Below are positions 25,251 to 34,793 of a DNA stretch of 64,000 bases, in pieces. This stretch comes from Kordia sp965224175 (GTDB lineage: Bacteria; Bacteroidota; Bacteroidia; Flavobacteriales; Flavobacteriaceae), in contig NZ_OZ245041.1 in assembly GCF_965224175.1 (NCBI RefSeq), positions 4,154,001-4,218,000 of the forward strand, in the 5' to 3' direction. Below the pieces are notes generated by a model. That model was not told the origin of the DNA. It worked only from the letters and a program-made list of their open reading frames with translations, and made no database searches. Made by a program: the position numbers and the translations under genes. Numbering within the stretch: the first letter of the stretch is position 1; every line of letters starts with the position of its first letter.

Positions 25251-25269
25251 TTTACGGAATGTTCGTAAA
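25251..25269. promoter_or_regulatory. Candidate operator upstream of the acyl-CoA dehydrogenase
   Basis: TTTACG (25251-25256) and CGTAAA (25264-25269) form a perfect inverted repeat with a 7-base centre (GAATGTT). It lies just downstream of the TACTTTTG element, where a bound repressor would block transcription. TetR-family regulators of acyl-CoA genes use sites of this size; no such regulator is in the window. Confidence 0.35.
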
Positions 25270-25278
25270 TCGTGATAG

Positions 25279-25286
25279 CAAAAGTA
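25279..25286 (-). promoter_or_regulatory. Candidate -7 element of the acyl-CoA dehydrogenase promoter
   Basis: TACTTTTG on the minus strand matches TAnnTTTG exactly, 65 bases before the ATG. Possible TTG -33 elements lie 15 or 20 bases further upstream, neither at the ideal spacing. Confidence 0.4.
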
Positions 25287-25319
25287 ATTAATGAAATGTC
25301 ACAAAACAAAGACAAATTG

Positions 25320-26033
25320 TTATAATTTTAAATAAAATGCTTTTGTGAGTGAAATGTAAGCTTCTGTATATTGGTGTCTTGTGGTTTCTATCACTAATTC
25401 ATCTACTGTATTTTCTGTTTGTTTAAATGAAAAAGAAATTAGGCTACGTTTATAATCTGCTTTAGGATTTCCTTTTACGTGACAAGTTTTTTGTGGAAAT
25501 AAATTATTGGCTTTCGCCAGATTTACAAAATGCTCATATTCTTTGTATGGAATAATGGTGTGAAATGTTCCTGTTGGTTCCAACAAATGTGCTATACCAG
25601 TAAGTAATTCTGAAAAAGGTAAAGCATCTGTAAAGCGAGCTGTATCGCGTTGCGCATTGTCTGTTTTGTAATTTTCTGTGTAAAAAGGCGGATTCGAAAC
25701 AATTAAATCATATTTGTCTTCAATCTCTGCGACAAATTCATCCAATCCGGCATGATAACAAAACAGTCGGTCGCTCCAAGGAGAGTTTTCAAAATTATCA
25801 ACGGCTTGTTCGTAGGCATCGTCATCAATTTCAATAGCATCAATTACTTCTGCGTGACTTCGTTGTGCTAGTTGTAACGCAATCAATCCAGTGCCAGTAC
25901 CAATATCTAAAATCGAAAATGGATTGCTTTCTACAGATGTCCAAGCACCTAACAAAACTCCGTCTGTACCAACTTTCATAGCGGTTCTATCTTGTTGTAT
26001 GGTAAATTCTTTAAAGCGAAAAGGTTTGCTCAT
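25320..26033 (-). CDS. trmN6: tRNA1(Val) (adenine(37)-N6)-methyltransferase
   Basis: 237 aa, the usual size. The Rossmann methyltransferase order is clear: MKVGTDGVLLGAW, ILDIGTGTGLIALQLAQRS (SAM loop), IDAIEIDDDAYEQAVDNF and DLIVSNPPFYTENYKTD with the NPPF/Y motif of N6-adenine methylases, together with RFKEFTIQQDRTAMKVGTDG as in YfiC/TrmN6. It methylates A37 of tRNA-Val. It starts 3 bases after the stop of the RibA-like gene, so both probably form one transcript. Confidence 0.85.
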   Translation of the reverse strand: MSKPFRFKEFTIQQDRTAMKVGTDGVLLGAWTSVESNPFSILDIGTGTGLIALQLAQRSHAEVIDAIEIDDDAYEQAVDNFENSPWSDRLFCYHAGLDEFVAEIEDKYDLIVSNPPFYTENYKTDNAQRDTARFTDALPFSELLTGIAHLLEPTGTFHTIIPYKEYEHFVNLAKANNLFPQKTCHVKGNPKADYKRSLISFSFKQTENTVDELVIETTRHQYTEAYISLTKAFYLKL

Positions 26034-26036
26034 AAC

Positions 26037-26546
26037 TTATAATTCAAGCGGTTTTGTTCCAGAAATTTTAATTCCGTGTTGGGTAAGTGTTTTGACTTTC
26101 TTCTGATTATTGGTCAACATGGTAATCGAGTTTACTTTTAAAGCTTTTAAAATTTTAGCTGCTGCTGAAAAATCGCGAGCATCTTTTTGAAAGCCTGCTG
26201 CTTCATATGCTTCTGCTTGCGGCATTCCGTTACGTTTAAAAGGAATGCTTTTTAGCAAGGCATAATGTCCATTCCCTTTTCCTTCTTGTTCTAACCAAAT
26301 AACAATTCCGCGACCTTCTTTCTGAATCAATTGTTGTGCAATCGCCATTTCCTCTCTACATTCGCATTCAATACTATTAAAAATATGTGCGTGAATACAT
26401 GAAGAATGTACGCGGCACAATATATCTTCTTCATTAGAAATATCACCCATATAAAAAGCGATAGCTTCTTTCTGTCCGTCGTAAAAAAGTACTTCGTGAA
26501 AGGTTCCATATTTCGTTTTCAAATCGACTTCAGCCATTTTTATCAT
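26037..26546 (-). CDS. Divergent GTP cyclohydrolase II (RibA)-like protein
   Basis: 169 aa, shorter than classical RibA (about 200). CRVHSSCIHAHIFNSIECEC matches the RibA zinc and substrate region, with C50, C61 and C63 as presumed zinc ligands and RVHSSC in place of RVHSEC. The next motif is changed: EQEGKGNGHYALL where RibA has QEGRGIGL. The C-terminal KVNSITMLTNNQKKVKTLTQ, HGIKISG is as in RibA (LLTNNPxK). Either it is a functional but divergent enzyme or a RibA paralog with another role. The start may be the second Met, residue 4. Confidence 0.75.
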   Translation of the reverse strand: MIKMAEVDLKTKYGTFHEVLFYDGQKEAIAFYMGDISNEEDILCRVHSSCIHAHIFNSIECECREEMAIAQQLIQKEGRGIVIWLEQEGKGNGHYALLKSIPFKRNGMPQAEAYEAAGFQKDARDFSAAAKILKALKVNSITMLTNNQKKVKTLTQHGIKISGTKPLEL

Positions 26547-26632
26547 AACAGTTACTTTTTAGTCTAAATACGAATTAATTAAATTAGAAAAGTTTGTTTG
26601 TAGTACATAATCAAGTGCTTTTGAGTAAATAA

Positions 26633-28930
26633 CTATTTTTTAATAATCTTATGAACTTGTTTTTGATTTTCAGTAGTGATGACTTCTAGGGAATACATTC
26701 CAAACGATAAATCCTGAAGATTAATCTGTGTGTTAGATACGTTATTTTTTATTGAAATTGATTTTATATGTTTTCCAGTAATATCGTAAATATCAATATT
26801 CTTTATTGTATTTGTTCCAGTAATATTTAGGATGTCAGTACTTGGGTTAGGGAAAATTGCAAAAGCATCAAATTGATTTTCCGTTACAGATAAAACATCA
26901 ACTACGATTGTAGTTACTGTATTTGTTGTAATTGGCGGATTGAAATCAAAATAAATATCTGCGGTATTGCTAAATACATCTCCAAGTGAGGCGTTTGTTT
27001 TCGGCTTTATTTTATATGTAATATAACCATGGGAATTTGGCTCGTCTGATGTGCTGTCTGGTAGATTTATCCCATCAAAAATAAAGTCTAATTCATTGCC
27101 GTTTTTGATTTCTACACGTCCAGAATGACTAAGGTTTTCAAGTCTAAATGTACTCCGGTCTAAGTCAATATCTAATACATTTTCTACATGTACATTAATT
27201 GCGCTTGCTGTTCCCGTGTTTTGAAAACGAATAATATAGTGTAAAAATTCATCAGTATCTTCTAGTAAAATTTCATCTCCTTCTAAAACCTGAATATCAT
27301 TTGGATCATAAGATCCTATTACAATTTGATTATAGTTAAAGACATTATCGTCTGGGATAGCATCACCAGTAATAGGGTTTATGGTGGTGATAAAGTTTAA
27401 AACATCATCAATATTTGTAGTTGGAGGTGTAAAAACGTTAAAATCTACAATAATCGTTCGTGTTTCAAAAGGAATCAAATCTACATAATTAAATGTTAGC
27501 GAATTACTTGTAGAACTGCTTGCGGTTTCGCTTGCGCTTAAAAACTGCATCTTGCTATCATCATATTCAAAAAGAATATCACCACTTTGTAATGTAGTTC
27601 CCGTATTTTTATATGCGATGACATATGAAGTGTCAAAACCAGGTCGAGCAGAAGATAAAGGATATGTACTTACAGATACATTATTTGTAGAACCTATGGG
27701 TGTAAAGCAAAAATCTGCGGTATCTTCGTTTCCTAGACCTGTAAATGTAGAACTGATACTTGAAGGGCTAATCGAAAATAAAGAAGACAATTCTGGTGCT
27801 ATAACTGTTGTCGTGAATGTTCCCTCTTCGTCAATAAATATTGAGTAGCTTCCGTCAGTTTGTGTAAATGTATTATAGGTTGTTGTTCCATCTGTTGCTT
27901 CAACCAATAAATTAGCTGCGTCATAGGTAGAAGTATTGCAACCATTCTCATCAAAATCATACACGATGTTTCCGTTAATTCTGTTGATGGTATTACAGTT
28001 GACGGATACGTCCTGAGGACCTACGCTATAGCATCCTGTAAATATCTCAGTAGTTCGTATATAAAAAGTTATAATTCCTTCTGCGTTTGCATCATTTATG
28101 TTTACTGTATAGGAACTAGAATTTGAAATAGGATTTGTCTCTGCTTCTGCATCAGCCAAACTTTCATATACTATAAACGAAAGTGGTAGGAAAGGTGGAG
28201 GAAAACCTTGTGTTAAATCTACAGTAGCAAAACCATCCATATCATCATCACAAGCATAAAGTAGCGGATAACTTTCTGGACTTCCAGGTGTTGGTAATAC
28301 TCTTAAGGTTTGGTTGACAATTGTTTCACAACCTTCTGTGCTTGTAATCTTGATTAGAATATTTTCAGGCATAACCGTATTTTGGTAGGCGGTTGGTGTC
28401 GCAATAGGAATGTCATTAATTAAATCATTTGAATTTTTATAATACTCTACAGACAAACCAGTACTTCCTCCAATAATTGAGTTGTAATTTGATGTTAAGT
28501 CGAACGTAGATATTTCATCATTTATACTTCCGCTTGCTTCGTCGTCACACAATTCTAGAGGTAAAGGTTCGTTGATAATAGGATTTTGAGAAACAGAAAT
28601 ATCAAAACTAGTGGTGTCAAACATTTCTGAAGTAACATTCTGCAAACGGGCATATATAGTTTGCGGATTACTCGTATTACAAAATCCAGTAACAGGAAGT
28701 GTGTTTGTATTTGTAATTGCATCCATATTGGTTGCATGAAAAGTAACAACCAGTTCAGAAGGGTTTTGCGCACCTATAATTTCTACAATTGAATTCGAAA
28801 AATCAAAGTCGCAAGAAATTCCCGAATCATCAGTAATACATAAGTTAATATTGCTTGCGGGGTTTGCTATTTGTGCAATACTAAAATTTATAAAAAGAGA
28901 AAATAATAGAAGAGTATACTTTTTTTTCAT
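26633..28930 (-). CDS. T9SS-sorted surface protein with DUF11-like repeats
   Basis: 765 aa. Signal peptide (LLLFSLFINFSIAQ). Repeated extracellular domains follow, including an SdrD/carboxypeptidase-regulatory type module (INGNIVYDFDENGCNTS, then GSYSIFIDEEGTFTTTV) and a conserved-repeat domain (SYDPNDIQVLEGDEIL, HYIIRFQNTGTASAINV, ENVLDIDLD, IYFDFNPPITTNTV). The last 80 residues are a type A T9SS sorting domain (FAIFPNPSTDILNI, IYDITGKHI, LSFGMYSLEVIT). The protein should be exported by the type IX system and displayed or released. Its gene lies 46 bases after rimM. The ligand is unknown; adhesion is the usual guess. Confidence 0.9.
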   Translation of the reverse strand: MKKKYTLLLFSLFINFSIAQIANPASNINLCITDDSGISCDFDFSNSIVEIIGAQNPSELVVTFHATNMDAITNTNTLPVTGFCNTSNPQTIYARLQNVTSEMFDTTSFDISVSQNPIINEPLPLELCDDEASGSINDEISTFDLTSNYNSIIGGSTGLSVEYYKNSNDLINDIPIATPTAYQNTVMPENILIKITSTEGCETIVNQTLRVLPTPGSPESYPLLYACDDDMDGFATVDLTQGFPPPFLPLSFIVYESLADAEAETNPISNSSSYTVNINDANAEGIITFYIRTTEIFTGCYSVGPQDVSVNCNTINRINGNIVYDFDENGCNTSTYDAANLLVEATDGTTTYNTFTQTDGSYSIFIDEEGTFTTTVIAPELSSLFSISPSSISSTFTGLGNEDTADFCFTPIGSTNNVSVSTYPLSSARPGFDTSYVIAYKNTGTTLQSGDILFEYDDSKMQFLSASETASSSTSNSLTFNYVDLIPFETRTIIVDFNVFTPPTTNIDDVLNFITTINPITGDAIPDDNVFNYNQIVIGSYDPNDIQVLEGDEILLEDTDEFLHYIIRFQNTGTASAINVHVENVLDIDLDRSTFRLENLSHSGRVEIKNGNELDFIFDGINLPDSTSDEPNSHGYITYKIKPKTNASLGDVFSNTADIYFDFNPPITTNTVTTIVVDVLSVTENQFDAFAIFPNPSTDILNITGTNTIKNIDIYDITGKHIKSISIKNNVSNTQINLQDLSFGMYSLEVITTENQKQVHKIIKK

Positions 28931-28976
28931 GGTTTAGTTTTAATGGTTACCATAAAAGTATCTTTTTTTATGTAAA

Positions 28977-29501
28977 TCACAGATATAAATCAATTAAACC
29001 TTCTGGCGCTTCAATATGAATCGTTTTTGCGTCACGATCTACTTTTTTAATAATATCATCATTTATCGGAATCAAAATTTCAATTCCATCACGGTCAATC
29101 TCAAATAAAGGTTGTGAAGTTGTATCGTTTACACCAGCAATTTTTCCAACGATCCCAAAAGAAGCATCTTCTACAGTAAAATCAATAATTTCATGATAAT
29201 AAAACTTATTACCTTCTAATTTTGGCAGCGCTGCTAACGGTAAATACAATTCGCATTTCAACAACTGATCGGCATCTTCTTCCGTATCAACATCTTCAAA
29301 CTTCAATCGCAACAAGTCAGACTTGTGCAACGACGATTTTTCAATAAAAAATGGTAGAAAATCACGTCCAAGTTTTATAAAAACGGCATCCAAATCGTCG
29401 TACAAATCGGGTTGATCTGTATCGAGTTTTGCAAGTAATTCACCTTTAAAACTATATTTCTTAACAATCTTTCCTAAATAAAAACAATCTTCAATTCGCA
29501 T
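28977..29501 (-). CDS. rimM: Ribosome maturation factor RimM
   Basis: Start set at 29501 (MRIEDCFYLGKIVKKYSFKG) rather than 29528, because the longer frame would begin inside a rho-independent terminator hairpin (29513-29547) and the shorter one gives the family's 175-aa length. It contains the N-terminal beta-barrel (LGKIVKKYSFKGELLAKLD) and the C-terminal PRC-barrel (NKFYYHEIIDFTVEDASFGI, IPINDDIIKKVDRDAKTIHI). RimM helps assemble the 30S head around S19 and follows the S16 gene, as in most bacteria. Confidence 0.9.
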   Translation of the reverse strand: MRIEDCFYLGKIVKKYSFKGELLAKLDTDQPDLYDDLDAVFIKLGRDFLPFFIEKSSLHKSDLLRLKFEDVDTEEDADQLLKCELYLPLAALPKLEGNKFYYHEIIDFTVEDASFGIVGKIAGVNDTTSQPLFEIDRDGIEILIPINDDIIKKVDRDAKTIHIEAPEGLIDLYL

Positions 29502-29512
29502 ATCTATATCAT

Positions 29513-29547
29513 AAAAAAAGCCTAGCAAATTTAATATTTACTAGGCT
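29513..29547 (-). terminator. Rho-independent terminator between rpsP and rimM
   Basis: AGCCTAGTAAATA on the minus strand pairs with AATTTGCTAGGCT (29519-29547), followed by six U residues (29513-29518). It lies 25 bases past the S16 stop and 12 bases before the rimM start, so it could attenuate rimM relative to rpsP. Confidence 0.85.
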
Positions 29548-29572
29548 AAAAATTATATGTAAAATCTATAAT

Positions 29573-30076
29573 TTATTCTTCTTCACCTGCAGGAGCTTCT
29601 CCAGCGTCTTCAGCTGCATCTTCTACAACAGGAGCATTAGCGGCAATACGAGCTTCGTTTACTGCTTTTTCAGCTTCAAAAGCTTTTGCTTTCGCATCTG
29701 CTTCAGCTTGCGCTAAACTGTCAACTTTACCTTGTACTTTACCTTCTTTAGCTTCTAACCAAGCAGTAAATTTCTCTTCTACTTGCTCTTCAGTTAAAGC
29801 ACCTTTACGAACTCCACCTAATAAGTGATTCTTGTACATAGCACCTTTGTAAGAAAGGATTGCTCTTGCAGTATCCGTTGGTTGAGCACCGTTTTGTAAC
29901 CATTGTACCGCACCGTCAAGGTTTAAGTCAATAGTTGCAGGGTTTGTGTTTGGATTGTAAGTACCTAATTTCTCTAAGTATCTACCATCTCTTTTTGCAC
30001 GCGCATCAGCGGCAACGATCCAGTAAAAAGGTTTTCCTTTTTTACCGTGTCTCTGTAATCTAATTTTAACAGACAT
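29573..30076 (-). CDS. rpsP: 30S ribosomal protein S16 with acidic C-terminal extension
   Basis: 167 aa. Residues 1-85 are the S16 core (MSVKIRLQRHGKKGKPFYWI, DARAKRDGRYLEKLGTYNP, WLQNGAQPTDTARAILS). From about 86 an Ala/Glu/Lys-rich extension (EEQVEEKFTAWLEAKEGK to EDAAEDAGEAPAGEEE) doubles the typical length, as is common in Bacteroidota. S16 is an early-assembly protein of the 30S body. A very clear promoter is found upstream (30124-30151). Confidence 0.95.
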   Translation of the reverse strand: MSVKIRLQRHGKKGKPFYWIVAADARAKRDGRYLEKLGTYNPNTNPATIDLNLDGAVQWLQNGAQPTDTARAILSYKGAMYKNHLLGGVRKGALTEEQVEEKFTAWLEAKEGKVQGKVDSLAQAEADAKAKAFEAEKAVNEARIAANAPVVEDAAEDAGEAPAGEEE

Positions 30077-30123
30077 AAAAAATTAATTTGTGAGGTTCAC
30101 GACCTCGATTATTAATAAGGCTG

Positions 30124-30151
30124 CAAAAATACTATTATTTCTGAAACACAA
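30124..30151 (-). promoter_or_regulatory. Promoter of rpsP
   Basis: On the minus strand TTG (30151-30149), 17 bases, then TATTTTTG (30131-30124) fit the Bacteroidota consensus TTG-N17-19-TAnnTTTG. Transcription would start about 40 bases before the S16 ATG. Confidence 0.65.
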
Positions 30152-30342
30152 CTACTTAAAATTGCTTTTTTTAGTATTTCCGCCCAGAAAAAGTGCGGTC
30201 GTGTCTTCGCTAGTCGCTTTTTTAGCCACAAAAATAGTTGATAACTTTACAATTACAGTTTCTATTTGTGGACAAAAAAGAGCTCCAACAAGCCGCTCAA
30301 CCACTAATACGGTGTTCATAACTTCATCAGAAAATCAGGAAA

Positions 30343-30350
30343 TAATTTTG
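30343..30350 (+). promoter_or_regulatory. Candidate -7 element of the dnaE promoter
   Basis: TAATTTTG matches TAnnTTTG exactly and lies 42 bases before the dnaE ATG. No good TTG -33 element is visible at 17-19 bases. The rest of the 315-base gap between rpsP and dnaE (30077-30391) holds no credible gene. Confidence 0.35.
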
Positions 30351-30391
30351 TAATTTTACATGTTCAATTTTCCTCTATACAAAAGCAGTCT

Positions 30392-33300
30392 ATGTACTTA
30401 ATATTTGATACCGAAACTACAGGTTTACCAAAGCGTTGGGACGCGCCAATTTCTGATACGGACAACTGGCCAAGATGTATACAAATAGCTTGGCAATTAC
30501 ATGACGAATTAGGAAACTTGATAGAACATCAAGATTATTTGGTACAACCAGAAGGTTTCAATATTCCTTATGATGCAGAGAAAATTCACGGGATTTCTAC
30601 AGAACTGGCAGCTGAACAAGGAATTACACTGCAAGAAGTATTAGAAAAATTCAATATTGCACTCTCTAAAACAAAATTCATTGTAGGACAGAATGTTGGC
30701 TTTGATGTCAATATTATGGGAGCTGAATTCTACAGAGAAGAAGTTGCTAACAAATTACAAGAATTACCTGTATTAGATACCTGTACGGAAGCAACTGCAA
30801 GTCTATGTCAAATTCCTGGTGGACGTGGAGGAAAATTTAAATTACCAACACTTACCGAATTGCATAATTATCTTTTTGGAGTTGGTTTTGGTGAAGCGCA
30901 CAACGCAACAGCCGATGTGGAAGCAACAACACGTTGTTTTTTAGAACTCATCAGAAGAAAAGAGTATACCATTGAGCAATTAGATGTATTGCCAGATTAT
31001 TTTGAACGTTTCTCAGAGAACAATCCGCAGCCGATTCAAATGATCGGATTGAAACATATCAATCTAAAAGCTGCATCCGAAAAAATAAGAAAACGTTTAG
31101 CCAAAACACAAGCAGGTGAAGGAATCTCACAACAAGAAATACAAGAGAATCTAGAAGCCTTAAAAAACGCACCGTTTTCACATTTACACAACCATTCACA
31201 ATTTTCCGTACTACAGTCAACATCAAGTATTGGCGATTTAGTAAAAGCTGCTGGAAAATACAATATGCCAGCCGTAGCAATGACCGATCATGCAAATATG
31301 ATGGGAGCATTTCACTTTGTAAAAGAAGTAAGTAACTACAACAAAGGCGTCCAAGCAAAAATTGCTGAAGCAGAAGAAAACGGAGAAACTACAGACGCAC
31401 AAATATTAAAGCCAATTGTAGGTTGTGAATTTTTTGTTTGCGAAGATCATCAAGATAAAAGTCGAAAAGACAACGGATATCAAATTGTACTCATCGCCAA
31501 AAATAAAAATGGCTATCACAATTTGGCAAAAATGTCATCCATTGGATATACCAAAGGATTTTACTACGTTCCAAGAATTGACAAAAAAATCATTGAGCAG
31601 TACAAAGAAGACATTATTGTATTGACAGGAAACTTATATGGAGAAGTTCCCAACAAAGTCCTAAACATCGGAGAAACGCAAGCTGAAGATGCTTTGCTTT
31701 GGTGGAAAGAAACTTTTCAAGACGACTTGTATGTAGAAATCATGCGTCACGATCAAGAAGACGAAAATCGTGTCAATGATGTGTTGGTTAAGTTGGCCAA
31801 AAAGCATGATATTAAATTAATAGCGACTAATAATACGTATTACATTGCACAAGAAGATGCCAACGCACATGATATTCTGTTGTGTGTAAAAGATGGTGAA
31901 AAACAAGCAACACCAATTGGACGTGGTCGTGGATATCGTTACGGATTGCCAAATCAAGAATATTACTTCAAATCGCCAGACGAAATGAAAACTTTATTCA
32001 AAGATTTGCCTGAAGCGATTCTTTCCATACAAGAAATTGTAGACAAAGTAGAACCTTTTGTGTTAGCACGTGATGTATTATTACCAGCTTTCGATATTCC
32101 AGAAGAATTCCAGTTTGAAGAAGATAAATATGACGGTGGAAAACGTGGAGAAAACAAATATTTACGACACTTAACGTACGAAGGTGCTAAAAAAAGATAC
32201 GGCGAAATTACGCCAGAGATTGAAGAACGACTCGATTTTGAGTTGGCAACGATTGAAAATACAGGATATCCAGGATATTTCTTAATTGTAGAAGACTTTA
32301 TTCGCGAAGCGAGAAACATGGACGTTTCGGTAGGTCCTGGTCGTGGATCGGCAGCAGGTTCGGTAGTAGCTTATTGCTTGTGGATTACCAATATTGATCC
32401 TATGCTGTACGATTTGCTTTTTGAGCGTTTCTTAAATCCTGATCGTGTATCCATGCCCGATATTGATATTGACTTTGATGATGAAGGTCGTGGACGTGTC
32501 ATGGATTATGTAATTGATAAATACGGAGCGAATCAAGTAGCACAAATTATCACGTACGGAACAATGGCTGCAAAGTCGTCTATTCGTGACACAGCTCGTG
32601 TATTAGATTTACCATTAAGCGAAGCAGACAGAATTGCGAAACTAATTCCGAATACCAAACTAGCAAAGATTTTTGGGAAATCGGAAGCAGAACTCAAACA
32701 AAAATTTAGAGCAGAAGAAGTTGTACTGATCAATGAATTAGTGAATATCTCTGAAGAAGATGGTTTGGAAGCAGAAACTGTTAACATGGCGCGTGTTTTA
32801 GAAGGTTCGGTGCGTAATACAGGAATTCATGCCTGCGGAGTCATCATTACACCAGATGATATTACCAAGTTCGTTCCTGTCGCTTTGGCGAAAGATTCAG
32901 ACATGTACTGTACACAATTTGATAACTCGGTTGTGGAAGATGCAGGTCTGCTAAAAATGGACTTTTTAGGTCTCAAAACACTAACGCTTATAAAAGATAC
33001 CGTTAAGCTAGTAAAATATAAGCATGATGTTGATATTGACATTGAAAATATTCCGCTTGACGATGAGGAAACATATGCACTATTCCAGCGAGGAGAAACG
33101 GTAGGAGTGTTCCAGTATGAATCTCCTGGAATGCAGAAGCACATGAAATCGTTAAAACCTACAACTTTTGCCGATTTAATTGCCATGAATGCTTTGTATC
33201 GTCCTGGACCGATGGAATATATTCCAAGTTTCATTCGAAGAAAACATGGAGAAGAAGATATTGAGTACGATTTAGAAGCTTGCCAAGAATATTTAGAAGA

Positions 33301-34777
33301 AACCTACGGAATTACCGTATATCAAGAGCAAGTGATGTTGCTGTCGCAAAAACTGGCTGACTTTACAAAAGGTGAAGCCGATGTCTTGCGTAAAGCAATG
33401 GGTAAAAAACAGAAAGCCGTTCTTGATAAGATGAAGCCGAAATTTATTTCACAAGCTTCAGAAAAAGGTCATGCGGAAGATAAACTAGAAAAGATTTGGA
33501 AAGACTGGGAAGCATTTGCGGCTTATGCCTTCAACAAATCACACTCTACATGTTATGCGTGGATTGCCTATCAAACGGCATATTTAAAAGCGCATTATCC
33601 CGCAGAATACATGGCGGCGGTACTTTCAAACAACATGAACGATATTAAAACGATTACCTTCTTTATGGAAGAATGTAAACGTATGAAATTGGATGTATTA
33701 GGGCCAGATGTAAACGAATCGTTCTATAAGTTTACGGTAAATGATGAAGGCGCTGTTCGTTTTGGAATGGGAGCGATTAAAGGAGTTGGACATGGTGCCG
33801 TAAAAACAATTGTAAAAGAACGTTCGGAAGGAAAATATAAATCGGTGTTTGATTTGGCAAAACGAATCGATCTTCGCGCAGCTAACAAAAAAGCATTTGA
33901 AAATCTAGCTTTAGCTGGCGGATTTGATTCCTTTGGAGATACACACAGAGCACAATATTTTCACACGGAAAATAATGACAATATCACTTTTCTGGAAAAA
34001 GCAGTAAAATACGGAGCAAAATTCCAAGAAAATAAAAACTCTTCACAAGTTAGTTTATTTGGCGAAGCGAGTGAAGTGCAAATAGAAGAACCAAAAGTTC
34101 CACCATGTGAAGAATGGGGAACCATGGAAAAGTTAGCAAGAGAAAAAGCAGTTGTTGGAATCTATATTTCAGGACATCCGTTAGATGATTTTAAAGCAGA
34201 AATGAAATTTTTCTGTAAAGGTGACTTGTCTTATTTCTCTCAAATGGAAAACTATGTAAATCGTGAAATTCCTTTTGCCGGAGTTGTGACAGAAGTGCAA
34301 CATAGAGTTTCTAAAAACGGAAAAGGTTGGGCATTATTTACGGTAGAAGATTACTTAGAATCGTATGAATTCCGAATTTTTGGAGAAGATTATTTAAAAT
34401 TCAGACACTTCTTTGTGCCTAATTCATTTGTCTTTATAAAAGCATTTATAAAAGAAGGTTGGGTAAATAAAGACACTGGAAAACGTGGCGATCCTAGAAT
34501 TCAGTTTAACTCCATGCAATTGTTGCAAGATGTCATGGGAACTGCGGCTAGAAAATTGACCATTCAGTTGGATGTAAACAAATTAGAAGAGCAGAAGCTT
34601 GATTTTATCTACGAAATTTTAGAAACGCACAAAGGCGATAAATCTTTGCATTTTACCTTATATGAAGCAAAAGAAAAAATCAAATTGCAAGCGCCAAGTA
34701 AGAAGAAAAAAGTAGATATAACACAAGAATTATTGGATGCACTAGAAGAAGAAGATGTACGATATAAGATTAATTGA
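30392..34777 (+). CDS. dnaE: DNA polymerase III alpha subunit fused to a DEDDh exonuclease
   Basis: 1461 aa, about 300 more than E. coli DnaE. Residues 1-190 form a DnaQ-like proofreading domain: D6 and E8 (IFDTETTG), D105 (NVGFD), and H170 with D175 (AHNATADVEA), a complete DEDDh set. From about 262 comes the PHP domain (FSHLHNHSQFSVL). The palm has PDIDIDFDDEGRGRV, with D690 and D692 as expected metal ligands. The helix-hairpin-helix and OB regions follow, and the C-terminus is complete (DVRYKIN). This fusion makes synthesis and editing one polypeptide and is usual in Bacteroidota. It is the main replicase. Confidence 0.95.
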   Translation: MYLIFDTETTGLPKRWDAPISDTDNWPRCIQIAWQLHDELGNLIEHQDYLVQPEGFNIPYDAEKIHGISTELAAEQGITLQEVLEKFNIALSKTKFIVGQNVGFDVNIMGAEFYREEVANKLQELPVLDTCTEATASLCQIPGGRGGKFKLPTLTELHNYLFGVGFGEAHNATADVEATTRCFLELIRRKEYTIEQLDVLPDYFERFSENNPQPIQMIGLKHINLKAASEKIRKRLAKTQAGEGISQQEIQENLEALKNAPFSHLHNHSQFSVLQSTSSIGDLVKAAGKYNMPAVAMTDHANMMGAFHFVKEVSNYNKGVQAKIAEAEENGETTDAQILKPIVGCEFFVCEDHQDKSRKDNGYQIVLIAKNKNGYHNLAKMSSIGYTKGFYYVPRIDKKIIEQYKEDIIVLTGNLYGEVPNKVLNIGETQAEDALLWWKETFQDDLYVEIMRHDQEDENRVNDVLVKLAKKHDIKLIATNNTYYIAQEDANAHDILLCVKDGEKQATPIGRGRGYRYGLPNQEYYFKSPDEMKTLFKDLPEAILSIQEIVDKVEPFVLARDVLLPAFDIPEEFQFEEDKYDGGKRGENKYLRHLTYEGAKKRYGEITPEIEERLDFELATIENTGYPGYFLIVEDFIREARNMDVSVGPGRGSAAGSVVAYCLWITNIDPMLYDLLFERFLNPDRVSMPDIDIDFDDEGRGRVMDYVIDKYGANQVAQIITYGTMAAKSSIRDTARVLDLPLSEADRIAKLIPNTKLAKIFGKSEAELKQKFRAEEVVLINELVNISEEDGLEAETVNMARVLEGSVRNTGIHACGVIITPDDITKFVPVALAKDSDMYCTQFDNSVVEDAGLLKMDFLGLKTLTLIKDTVKLVKYKHDVDIDIENIPLDDEETYALFQRGETVGVFQYESPGMQKHMKSLKPTTFADLIAMNALYRPGPMEYIPSFIRRKHGEEDIEYDLEACQEYLEETYGITVYQEQVMLLSQKLADFTKGEADVLRKAMGKKQKAVLDKMKPKFISQASEKGHAEDKLEKIWKDWEAFAAYAFNKSHSTCYAWIAYQTAYLKAHYPAEYMAAVLSNNMNDIKTITFFMEECKRMKLDVLGPDVNESFYKFTVNDEGAVRFGMGAIKGVGHGAVKTIVKERSEGKYKSVFDLAKRIDLRAANKKAFENLALAGGFDSFGDTHRAQYFHTENNDNITFLEKAVKYGAKFQENKNSSQVSLFGEASEVQIEEPKVPPCEEWGTMEKLAREKAVVGIYISGHPLDDFKAEMKFFCKGDLSYFSQMENYVNREIPFAGVVTEVQHRVSKNGKGWALFTVEDYLESYEFRIFGEDYLKFRHFFVPNSFVFIKAFIKEGWVNKDTGKRGDPRIQFNSMQLLQDVMGTAARKLTIQLDVNKLEEQKLDFIYEILETHKGDKSLHFTLYEAKEKIKLQAPSKKKKVDITQELLDALEEEDVRYKIN

Positions 34778-34793
34778 TAGTGTTGAATTTTAA

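Noticed and set aside
30090..30353. Plus-strand 87-codon frame upstream of dnaE
   Set aside because: Covers the rpsP promoter on the other strand and has no recognisable protein character.
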